A stretch of DNA of 13,633 bases. Origin: an uncultured Rubritalea sp. (lineage in GTDB: Bacteria; Verrucomicrobiota; Verrucomicrobiia; Verrucomicrobiales; Akkermansiaceae). Location: NCBI GenBank assembly GCA_937951395.1, contig CALFBV010000017.1, positions 1 to 13,633 of the forward strand, given 5' to 3'. Under the pieces are notes generated by a model. That model ran no database searches, was not told the origin of the DNA, and saw only the letters and a list, made by a program, of their open reading frames with translations. Position numbers and translations under genes: made by a program. Numbering within the stretch: position 1 is the first letter of the stretch; each line of letters starts with the position of its first letter. Positions 7,629 through 13,633 of the stretch are shown piece after piece.

Positions 7629-8243
7629 ATGAAGAACACGCTTACCAATCGCCAGCAAGAAGTTTATGATTATCTGAAACGTGAATCTAGAATTACAGGA
7701 GTCATGCCATCCACTAGAGAGATCCAGCATTTTTTCGGATTCGCCAGCCAGACAGCAGCTATGAACCACCTCCGTGCACTGGAGAAAAAGCAAGTTATCC
7801 AGCGCGTTCCAGGTAAGGCAAGAGCAGTTGTGTTCCCAGATGAGCTAGACCGAGAAGAGATAGTGGACATCCCTATCTACGGAAATATCGCCGCTGGTAT
7901 GGGACAAGATGTAGATCATGAGAAAGAAGGCTGCATATCCATCGATATCCGCAGCCTAGGCCTTAAGCACAATGCCCGCACCTTCGCGCTCAAAGTCCGT
8001 GGAGAATCCATGGTAGATGCACATATTTGTGATGGCGATACCGTCGTGTTAGAATTTAGAGAGCCTAGAAAAAACGACGTCGTGGCAGCTCTTATTGACG
8101 GCGAGACCACACTCAAACGCTACGTCGTAGAAAATGGCAAACCGTTCCTCAGAGCAGAGAACGAAATGTTCCCAGACCTTATTCCAGCCAGAGAGCTTAT
8201 TATTCAGGGCGTGTTAGTCGCTCTCGTTAGAAATGCAGCTTAG
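7629..8243 (+). CDS. lexA: LexA SOS repressor
   Basis: A 204-residue transcriptional repressor of the DNA-damage response that cleaves itself when RecA filaments form. The N-terminal winged helix-turn-helix spans about 6-60, with the helix pair STREIQHFFGFAS and QTAAMNHLRALEKK. The C-terminal S24 peptidase domain has the scissile A89-G90 bond (YGNIAAGMGQ), catalytic S127 (VRGESMVDAHICDGD) and K163 (ETTLKRYVVE). All elements for autocleavage are present and the length is normal. The ATG gives the classical LexA N-terminus MKNTLTNRQQEVYDYL. A palindrome just after the -35 box suggests it represses itself. No other SOS gene is adjacent, so it is probably monocistronic or transcribed only with rpmE2 after it. 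Confidence 0.96.
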   Translation: MKNTLTNRQQEVYDYLKRESRITGVMPSTREIQHFFGFASQTAAMNHLRALEKKQVIQRVPGKARAVVFPDELDREEIVDIPIYGNIAAGMGQDVDHEKEGCISIDIRSLGLKHNARTFALKVRGESMVDAHICDGDTVVLEFREPRKNDVVAALIDGETTLKRYVVENGKPFLRAENEMFPDLIPARELIIQGVLVALVRNAA

Positions 8244-8312
8244 CAATGGAAAATGGAAACATTCTATTACTCTACCCCCCTTAACAAAAAGCACTATTTA
8301 CCGCGCATCTGC

Positions 8313-8318
8313 TTGACA
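8313..8318 (+). promoter_or_regulatory. Candidate -35 box of the L31 gene
   Basis: A perfect TTGACA 70 bases before the L31 start codon. No good TATAAT follows at 16-18 bases (TGCAAT at 8333-8338 is close but has a short spacer), so the promoter assignment is tentative. A transcript from here would contain the leader hairpin at 8352-8368. Confidence 0.35.
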
Positions 8319-8351
8319 GTTAGCTGATTTTCTGCAATCTCCACGTTCTTG

Positions 8352-8368
8352 CTGCGTCGGAAACGCAG
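8352..8368 (+). promoter_or_regulatory. Leader hairpin upstream of the L31 gene
   Basis: CTGCGT-CGGAA-ACGCAG forms a perfect 6-bp GC-rich stem with a 5-base loop, ending 20 bases before the ATG in the presumed mRNA leader. Ribosomal protein L31 leaders with autoregulatory structures are known in several phyla. This one may be an analogous element, but a chance hairpin or a translation-start accessory is possible. No T-tract follows, so it is not a terminator. Confidence 0.4.
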
Positions 8369-8388
8369 ATTTAAACCAATAAATAATC

Positions 8389-8661
8389 ATGAAATCAGAA
8401 ATTCACCCAGACTACCACCCAGTCATCTTTCAGGATATGACATCGGGTAAACGTTACTTCACACGCTCAACAGCTAAGTCAGACAAGACAGAGACTGTTG
8501 ACGGTGTAGACTACTTTGTAATCTCAGCAGGAGTTACTGCTGATACACACCCATTCTTCACAGGTAAATCTACCTTCGTGGATACTGAGGGACGCATCGA
8601 CAAGTTCACTAAGAGATTCGGTTCGGTTCGCCGCGCCAAGAAGCCATCTCTCAGCGAGTAA
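8389..8661 (+). CDS. rpmE2: 50S ribosomal protein L31, type B
   Basis: A 90-residue ribosomal protein of the large subunit that contributes to an intersubunit bridge. It starts MKSEIHPDYHPVIFQDMTSG, contains HPFFTGKSTFVDTEGRIDKF, and ends in a basic tail KRFGSVRRAKKPSLSE. This is the type B form: the zinc-binding Cys motif of type A L31 is absent, so it does not need zinc. In several bacteria the zinc-free paralogue is made under zinc limitation, but no Zur-like operator was recognised here, and this could be the only L31 of the genome. Upstream lie a TTGACA box and a leader hairpin; downstream is a strong terminator shared with the converging U32 gene. The ATG lacks a Shine-Dalgarno. Confidence 0.95.
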   Translation: MKSEIHPDYHPVIFQDMTSGKRYFTRSTAKSDKTETVDGVDYFVISAGVTADTHPFFTGKSTFVDTEGRIDKFTKRFGSVRRAKKPSLSE

Positions 8662-8685
8662 TCCTTGCAGAACATGGCTTGTTTT

Positions 8686-8703
8686 GGCTTATTCATTTAA
8701 GCC
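8686..8703 (+). other. Hairpin in the 3' region of rpmE2
   Basis: GGCTTA-TTCATT-TAAGCC, a perfect 6-bp stem 24 bases after the L31 stop. It has no T-tract and precedes the real terminator at 8726. It may protect the mRNA 3' end or be incidental. Confidence 0.3.
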
Positions 8704-8725
8704 GATCTAAGAACACTTTAAATAC

Positions 8726-8755
8726 AAAACCATCTAGGAAACTAGATGGTTTTTT
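8726..8755. terminator. Bidirectional intrinsic terminator
   Basis: A perfect 8-bp stem CCATCTAG / CTAGATGG closed by a GAAA tetraloop. It is flanked by AAAA on the left and TTTTTT on the right, which extend the pairing and give a U-tail on both strands. It lies between the converging rpmE2 (plus) and U32 (minus) genes and can serve both; the plus-strand U-run is longer. Confidence 0.88.
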
Positions 8756-8775
8756 GTTGCGTTTAGCTATCCGCC

Positions 8776-11268
8776 TTATTTAAAATCCTCGCTAAAGGTT
8801 CCCTCAGTCACGCCGAGTTTCTCCATCACATCTAAGTCTTGCCAGAGCATGTGGCCGTCTGACCTTCCGTCGATGAGTTGTTGGTATGCCTGGATCGTCA
8901 TGAGAGCTTCGTCTTTGGTTTCGTTGAGCAGGTCGATGCGATATTTGCCGAGTCCAGCTTTTGCCAGATCATCATAGAATCTCGCGCCAGTTTGAGCCCT
9001 ACCATTGAATAAAGTATTTCTACAGCCCACATCTGCTTTCAGAGTGTGCAGCTGCCCCACTCTATCCCTAAGCTGGACTTCATGCTTCTCACACGGTTTA
9101 CCGCAGTCCTTGATACTAGTCCCTTCACTTAGGAAAGTGCAGAACACGCAGTGCTCCATATGAAACATCGGCATGTGCTGGTGAATGGTAAGCTCATACC
9201 AGTTCTCTGGAGACTTGTAGAGCATCTGCTTCACTTGGCTGATGTTCAGGTCATAGGAAATGGTGAGGTGATCTAGGTTTCCTTGCTCCTTAAGAATTTT
9301 TGCGGTGATTGGGTTGGCGCAGTTCAACGAGAAGTCCCCTGTTCGGTAGAAATTTTCTCTATTTTTAAAATACTCGATCGCTCCCAGATTACGTATGAGA
9401 ACTCCATCTGCTTCTGCCTTGTCGATGTATTTAAAGTAGCCCCCCTCACCCGGCTTCTGGATGCGTGGTGTTGCTAGATGGATCGTAGCATCTTGACCAA
9501 AATCTCTGACCAGCTTGACTGCATCCTTATATCTACGGATGTCTTCGAAGTCTGCATAGACTCGTTTGATCCCCGCTTCTAACGCTGCTTCCACTTGGTG
9601 TGGTTGGCGTGTAAGAATACTAAGTTCGTTGACCACATCTTGCTCATCTCCCATGTCAGGGAATAGCGAATCCAGTTTATTTTCTGAGCGCTGATGCACC
9701 TCCGTGATTACTGTGCGCTTGTCTAACTCGGTGACTAAAGCTCTGCGAAGGCGGTTGAGAGCAGAGACTGGCATCATTACTTCGCCTATTAGATTGTTTT
9801 CTACTTTTGCGAGCGCATAGGCAGTCTCACCTAGACGTGAAAGTTGCTTCTCTAATAGTTCCTGACTAACCGGTCTATTCTGAGCTTGCTCTAACAGATC
9901 TTCTGAACGAACAGAAACTCCACTAGCTCTCAGAACCATAGGCTCGCCCACTGCGCCACTGACGCTGATGTTGAGCTGTTCCTTTTTCAGCTGAGGCTTC
10001 ACATTTTTCCAGAGTGCTTTGACCTCGGCATTGAGCTTAGGGTCATCGGTCTTCCAGATCCCCTGCCCCACACGCACTCGGGTCCAGTCTACATTTGAGT
10101 GCTTCTCGTGAAATTTTACTTTATCGCCATCCACGCGGAAAATCCTACCGCCCTGCTCATCGTTTCTATCCTCGCCAGCATCGAAGACTATTCCGTCTCC
10201 AGATTTCAGATCCGTGTTCCCGGTCCATTTCACCTGAACATACCCTCTACCCACTTGAGTGATTTCACCTACGTAGGCGCCACGTTTTTTGCCAAATTTA
10301 CCATGAGTCAAATATGGATGGTTTGTCCCTTCTAACCATCCTGTAGATAACCCACGAGAAAATGTCATTTCTAGCGCATACCTATCTCGCTCAGTGACTG
10401 TGGACTCGCACTTCGCAACCGCATCATCGATCGCTTTGCGGTAAACTTTAGTGACCGCTGCCACATACTCTGGACTCTTGAGACGTCCTTCTATTTTAAA
10501 TGAAACCACACCCTCCTCGATGAGCTTAGGGATGACATCGACAGCGGCTAGATCCTGAGGGCTGAGAAGATAACGAACCTCACCCATTTCCTGAGTCTCT
10601 CCATCTACGACTAGTTCATAAGGCATACGGCAGGCTTGGGCGCACTCACCACGGTTTGCAGAGCGTTTACCTAGTGACTCACTGGTGAGACACTGACCAG
10701 AGTATGCTACGCAAAGTGCACCATGACAGAAGACCTCGAGCGGAACGCATTCCTTCGGTTTAAATCTGCCAATATCTTCCACCGAAAGCTCACGTGAAAG
10801 CACTGCGCGCTCTAACTTATAAAGCGAGTCCACAAACTGAAGCCCTTCTGGCGAAGTCAGCGTCATCTGTGTGGATGCGTGGATTTCTAACTTAGGCGCT
10901 ACATGTCTAGCTATCCTCGCTAAACCTAAATCTTGGACAATAATAGCGTCTACTCCGGATTCCTCTAACAACCTAAGCTGCGCTTCTGCGGCCTCTAGCT
11001 CACCAGTGAAAATAAGGGTATTCATGGTCACGAATCCCCTTACACCGTGAGCATGTAGAAATTTCATCAGCTCTGGTAGATCTTCCTCAGTGAAGTTATC
11101 CGCACGCAGACGGGCATTAAATTTACTCAGCCCGAAGAAGATAGCATCTGCCCCATTTACTACCGCCGCCTTAGCACAGTCCCAGTTACCTGCAGGTGAG
11201 AGGAGTTCTGGATCACGGTTGTATACGACAGGCTGTATACTATTCTTGCTTAGGGTTATTTCAGTCAT
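8776..11268 (-). CDS. U32 family protein, RlhA/YdcP-like, large form
   Basis: An 830-residue cytoplasmic protein of the U32 'peptidase' family. E. coli RlhA of this family hydroxylates a cytidine of 23S rRNA; other members act in RNA or quinone hydroxylation or were first described as collagenases. The N-terminus ELLSPAGNWDCAKAAVVNGA leads a TIM-barrel-like domain. Cysteines C186-x6-C193-x15-C209-x3-C213 (in LCVAYSGQCLTSES...RGECAQACR) match the four-Cys spacing seen in RlhA and probably hold an iron-sulfur cluster. The middle (about 370-480) looks like the DUF3656-type insert. The last third contains a second Cys-rich block, HMPMFHMEHCVFC...CGKPC and GCRNTLFN (about 695-760), also typical of long U32 proteins. 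It is larger than the E. coli protein because of this block. The ATG at 11268 fits. rRNA hydroxylation is inferred, not shown. Confidence 0.85.
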   Translation of the reverse strand: MTEITLSKNSIQPVVYNRDPELLSPAGNWDCAKAAVVNGADAIFFGLSKFNARLRADNFTEEDLPELMKFLHAHGVRGFVTMNTLIFTGELEAAEAQLRLLEESGVDAIIVQDLGLARIARHVAPKLEIHASTQMTLTSPEGLQFVDSLYKLERAVLSRELSVEDIGRFKPKECVPLEVFCHGALCVAYSGQCLTSESLGKRSANRGECAQACRMPYELVVDGETQEMGEVRYLLSPQDLAAVDVIPKLIEEGVVSFKIEGRLKSPEYVAAVTKVYRKAIDDAVAKCESTVTERDRYALEMTFSRGLSTGWLEGTNHPYLTHGKFGKKRGAYVGEITQVGRGYVQVKWTGNTDLKSGDGIVFDAGEDRNDEQGGRIFRVDGDKVKFHEKHSNVDWTRVRVGQGIWKTDDPKLNAEVKALWKNVKPQLKKEQLNISVSGAVGEPMVLRASGVSVRSEDLLEQAQNRPVSQELLEKQLSRLGETAYALAKVENNLIGEVMMPVSALNRLRRALVTELDKRTVITEVHQRSENKLDSLFPDMGDEQDVVNELSILTRQPHQVEAALEAGIKRVYADFEDIRRYKDAVKLVRDFGQDATIHLATPRIQKPGEGGYFKYIDKAEADGVLIRNLGAIEYFKNRENFYRTGDFSLNCANPITAKILKEQGNLDHLTISYDLNISQVKQMLYKSPENWYELTIHQHMPMFHMEHCVFCTFLSEGTSIKDCGKPCEKHEVQLRDRVGQLHTLKADVGCRNTLFNGRAQTGARFYDDLAKAGLGKYRIDLLNETKDEALMTIQAYQQLIDGRSDGHMLWQDLDVMEKLGVTEGTFSEDFK

Positions 11269-11430
11269 GAGACGGCAGAGTATGCCAATTGCTCAGCTAG
11301 GTCAATCAATGAGCGATCCTGGCTAATGTAAAAAAATTAACAATAACAAGACAAGATCACTTGAGTTCTACGCTTTATGTGTAATAATGGCTAAGTTGAA
11401 ATGCATTTTACTAGCTACCTCTAAAACATC

Positions 11431-12168
11431 ATGAGAAAAACGAAACTAATCACCGCACTTGTAGCCACCATGCTTGCAGTGCTCCCATTCAGTGCATCTG
11501 CCGAAAATGGTGAACAGAATTTATCCAATTGGAAATTTAAAGAAACGATCATCGGAGAGAAGCCAACCGCCCAATACCTCAAAGGCAAAGTAGTAGTCAT
11601 AGAATACTGGGGAGTTAACTGACCACCTTGTATCGCAGGAATGCCCCATCTGGTTCAGATGGACAAAAAATTACGTGAAAAGGGACTCGTCATCATCGGT
11701 GCTGAGTGCCAAAGAAGCAGTAACGATAAAATCAAACAAGTCACTGACAACGCCAAAGTAGAATTCACAATTACCAAAGGAGTAAGCGGCCCAATGAAAG
11801 TCCGCGGCATACCAGTGGCTCTTGTCTTTGACACTAAAGGCAAGCTGATCTATAAAGGACATTCAAGTGATAATAATTTTGAGAGAACAGTAAAAAAAGC
11901 ACTTAAAGACGTGGTCTTAGAAGATGAGAAAGCCAGTAAAACGCCTGAAAAATCTAACCAGCCACTTATTGCTCAGCGTGCATGGACAAATTCTGAAGGA
12001 AAATCCATCACCGCATCAGTCACTCAGGTCAATGGAAAAGAAGTTACTTTCAAACTCCGAAACCTCAAAGTAGTCAAATATCAACTCTCTAAGCTCTCTG
12101 AAGCTGATCAGACTCTGATTAAGCAAGCAGTAGAAGACGCCGCTAAAGAGACAGCAGAAGCAGAATAA
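11431..12168 (+). CDS. Exported thioredoxin-like selenoprotein (UPPC redoxin with SHD1-like tail)
   Basis: One 245-residue protein if the in-frame TGA at 11620-11622 is read as selenocysteine (U64). Residues 1-24 form a signal peptide (MRKTKLITALVATMLAVLPF, cleavage near SASA|EN). Residues 38-150 form a TlpA/ResA-type thioredoxin fold: KGKVVVIEYWGVN-U-PPCIAGMPHL, where U64 takes the place of the first Cys of CPPC and C67 is the resolving Cys. GLVIIGAECQ follows, with the cis-proline in VRGIPVALVFDTKGKLIYKG. After a charged linker, residues about 181-235 (RAWTNSEGKSITASVTQVNG ... YQLSKLSEADQTLI) resemble SHD1, a tail frequent in planctomycete and verrucomicrobial secreted proteins. The role inferred is periplasmic thiol/selenol redox chemistry. 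Homology is continuous across the TGA in the same frame. Alternatives are a nonsense mutation of a Cys codon or a sequencing error; the SECIS-like hairpin downstream argues against both. Confidence 0.85.
11620..11666 (+). promoter_or_regulatory. SECIS-like element for the TGA at 11620
   Basis: Downstream of the TGA, CCATCT-GGTTC-AGATGG (11646-11662) gives a perfect 6-bp stem with a 5-base loop starting GG, with 29 nt between the TGA and the loop. A possible lower helix pairs TTGT (11628-11631) with ACAA (11663-11666). Bacterial SECIS elements are hairpins just 3' of the UGA whose apical loop has a G at its first positions and is bound by SelB; the E. coli fdhF loop is GGUCU. Spacing, loop and stem fit this. 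The hairpin lies within codons for PHLVQMD. Confidence 0.75.
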
Positions 12169-12190
12169 ATTTAAACACTTTTTCATTAAA

Positions 12191-12212
12191 TACATAAATG
12201 TTTCTTTATGTA
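12191..12212 (+). other. AT-rich hairpin after the selenoprotein gene
   Basis: TACATAAA-TGTTTC-TTTATGTA, a perfect 8-bp stem starting 23 bases after the TAA. There is no U-run after it, so it is more likely a 3'-end stabiliser or part of the larger 3' structure than an independent terminator. Confidence 0.4.
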
Positions 12213-12219
12213 TGTGTTT

Positions 12220-12286
12220 CACCCCGTCCTGTTTTTTAGACTTAGGCTTTCATCTAAGTCTACCCTACAAGGTGGGGTGTTTTTTT
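12220..12286 (+). terminator. Two-stem intrinsic terminator
   Basis: An outer helix pairs CACCCCGTCCTG (12220-12231) with CAAGGTGGGGTG (12268-12279), with two G-U pairs and one mismatch. It encloses a perfect 9-bp hairpin TAGACTTAG / CTAAGTCTA (12237-12245 with 12254-12262). Seven T follow at once (12280-12286). This ends the selenoprotein transcript. The nested form is more elaborate than a usual single-stem terminator. Confidence 0.8.
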
Positions 12287-12541
12287 GTGGAGGATCCCCC
12301 ACCGCGCGCTCAAACAGGTTTCCTGCCAAAGGAAAGCTTCGAGTCTAAATTCTAGTAATAAGAGAGCCTTCAGAGTCATGCCAAACGTTGGCTACATTCC
12401 AAGAGGAGTCCATGTGCTAGCCTCCATCATGAAGAAAAACTGTATAATAGCCCTTCGAACTAGATTTGCTACAATCTTTGCTCCTTCGAGTGGCTTATCT
12501 TGACCTACATGAAATATCTCTCATAATTCATATAACCAATC

Positions 12542-13633
12542 ATGATTGACTCAACATTATCATCCCTTTTAAAACCTAGTTATCTTCTTAGTGGACTCCT
12601 TATTTTTAGTAGCCTAGTTCATGCTCAGGATGAAGCTCCGGCGACAACTGAAAAAGATGCCGTAGCTCCGAAAACAGATCCTGACCCAGCGCTTGTGATT
12701 GAGAAGATTACGAATCAGCCTAATGTCATACTGCTCATGAGTGATGATCAGGGCTGGGGCGACTTTGGAGTGCATGGTAATGCGATCATTGAGACCCCAA
12801 ATCTCGATAACCTCTCTAAGAAAAGTGTGAGCTGGGAGATCTTCTACGTCAGCCCAGTATGCTCACCGACTAGAGCATCTCTAATGACGGGCAGATACAA
12901 TCAACGCACTAAGTGCCTCGATACCTACCTAGCCAGATCCATGATGGCAAGCGACGAAGTCACCATTGCAGAAGCTCTCCAGGGCGCAGGCTACGCTACA
13001 GGAATATTTGGTAAATGGCACCTTGGTGACAACTATCCGATGCGTCCTTCTGACCAAGGTTTTGAATATTCATTCATCCATAAAGGTGGTGGTCTAGCTC
13101 AGCCTGCAGACCCCATTGAGAACAACGAACGCTACACAAATCCGATCCTATTTAGAAATAACAAAGAGACAACAACTGAAGGATACTGCACTGATCTGTA
13201 TTTTGAAGAAGCTATCAAATTCATCAATGATTGCCAAACTGCTGAGCGACCATTCTTCACCTACATTGCTACTAATGCTCCGCATGGTCCATTCGGTGAT
13301 GTTCCTGAGGAATTACTAGCGCATTATAAAGCAAAGGACATCGCTTCTATTCTGCCAGAGAACTTAAAAACTAATGAAAAGCAATTAGACACAGTAGCAC
13401 GCGTCGCAGCGATGATTACTAACTTCGATCAGAACGTAGGCAAACTCATCAGCGCTCTCGGTGAAAAGAAACTCTTAGAAAACACTATCATCATTTACCT
13501 CAATGATAATGGGCCTAACACGACCCGTCACACTGGAGCATTCCGTGGCAGGAAAGCTGACGTCCAGGAAGGTGGTATCCGTTCACCTCTCTGGATTCAT
13601 TGGCCCGCTAAATTTAAGTCAGCAAAGAAGATC
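12542..13633 (+). CDS. Secreted formylglycine-dependent sulfatase, N-terminal part (runs off the window)
   Basis: The window holds 364 codons without a stop; the C-terminal part is missing. Residues 1-28 form a signal peptide with likely cleavage at VHA|QD. A low-complexity Ala/Pro/Asp/Lys linker (about 30-52) precedes the alkaline-phosphatase-like sulfatase domain NQPNVILLMSDDQGWGDFGV, where D68/D69 bind the metal. The formylglycine signature is C107-S-P-T-R111-x4-LMTGR, the classical type I form in which C107 is converted to formylglycine. GIFGKWHLGD (K158, H160), ATNAPHGPFG, YLNDNGPNTTRH and GGIRSPLWIHWP complete the usual order. Substrate is probably a sulfated polysaccharide or ester outside the cytoplasm, which cannot be specified. 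The ATG at 12542 is preferred because it gives a full signal peptide. A separate anaerobic or aerobic maturase must act on C107; none is in the window. Confidence 0.93.
   Translation, partial: MIDSTLSSLLKPSYLLSGLLIFSSLVHAQDEAPATTEKDAVAPKTDPDPALVIEKITNQPNVILLMSDDQGWGDFGVHGNAIIETPNLDNLSKKSVSWEIFYVSPVCSPTRASLMTGRYNQRTKCLDTYLARSMMASDEVTIAEALQGAGYATGIFGKWHLGDNYPMRPSDQGFEYSFIHKGGGLAQPADPIENNERYTNPILFRNNKETTTEGYCTDLYFEEAIKFINDCQTAERPFFTYIATNAPHGPFGDVPEELLAHYKAKDIASILPENLKTNEKQLDTVARVAAMITNFDQNVGKLISALGEKKLLENTIIIYLNDNGPNTTRHTGAFRGRKADVQEGGIRSPLWIHWPAKFKSAKKI

Noticed and set aside
11620..11622. Genome-wide reassignment of TGA to an amino acid
   Set aside because: The DUF3472 gene ends in TGA at a natural C-terminus, and none of the other intact genes contains an in-frame TGA.
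11641..12168. A separate cytoplasmic 175-residue protein starting at the ATG at 11641
   Set aside because: It would start inside the thioredoxin active-site helix, without the first strands or the UPP of the motif. Continuous homology across the TGA makes it part of the selenoprotein.
12457..12475. TTCGAA in a T-loop-like setting suggesting a tRNA
   Set aside because: No acceptor stem, anticodon arm or D arm can be formed around it.
12285..12503. Small plus-strand ORF between the terminator and the sulfatase
   Set aside because: It begins inside the T-run of the terminator, has no recognisable features, and its composition is not protein-like.
12392..12511. Minus-strand frame of 39 codons (HVGQDKPLEGAKIVANLV...)
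   Set aside because: It reads somewhat protein-like but has no start codon and an in-frame stop just upstream. It could be a gene scrap, but I could not match it to a family.

Overview
The window looks like chromosomal DNA of a marine or aquatic Verrucomicrobium (Verrucomicrobiae, Rubritalea/Roseibacillus-like); this is inferred from gene content, not from a marker tree. Pointers are secreted proteins typical of the Planctomycetes/Verrucomicrobia group (a DUF3472 protein, an arylsulfatase, a redoxin with an SHD1-like tail), an McsA-McsB-ClpC operon without CtsR, and start codons that mostly lack a clear Shine-Dalgarno sequence. No tRNA, rRNA, CRISPR array, transposase or integrase was seen.

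Layout. 1-2792 (minus): mcsA, mcsB and the 5' part of clpC, a protein-arginine-phosphorylation/proteolysis operon. 2795-3373 (minus): debris, namely the C-terminal end of a sulfatase that stops two bases before mcsA, and a further short open stretch. 3374-4267 (minus): secreted DUF3472 protein. 4268-4578: gene-free. 4579-5031 (minus): RppH-type NUDIX hydrolase. 5154-5687 (plus): unknown exported protein. 5740-6366 (plus): DEDDh-like exonuclease with an altered acidic residue. 6383-7510 (minus): membrane sterol-desaturase/fatty-acid-hydroxylase family protein. 7629-8243 (plus): lexA, with an operator-like palindrome directly after its -35 box. 8389-8661 (plus): type B ribosomal protein L31 with a leader hairpin. 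A two-way terminator separates it from 8776-11268 (minus), a large U32/RlhA-like protein. 11431-12168 (plus): a thioredoxin-fold protein interrupted by an in-frame TGA. 12220-12286: an elaborate terminator. 12542-end (plus): N-terminal part of a secreted formylglycine sulfatase.

The main discovery is at 11431-12168. Simple ORF calling splits this gene into a 63-residue signal-peptide ORF and a 175-residue ORF in the same frame. The only thing between them is a TGA at exactly the position of the first Cys of a TlpA/ResA-type CPPC active site (WGVN-TGA-PPC). A perfect 6-bp hairpin with a GGUUC loop lies 29 nt after the TGA, matching the general form of bacterial SECIS elements. I read this as one 245-residue exported selenoprotein, a UPPC redoxin fused to an SHD1-like domain. 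TGA acts as an ordinary stop for the DUF3472 gene, so the code is not globally reassigned.

The genes otherwise form separate small units: protein quality control (McsA/McsB/ClpC), DNA damage control (LexA), RNA/translation maintenance (RppH-like, L31, RlhA-like) and envelope or polysaccharide functions (DUF3472, sulfatase, redoxin).
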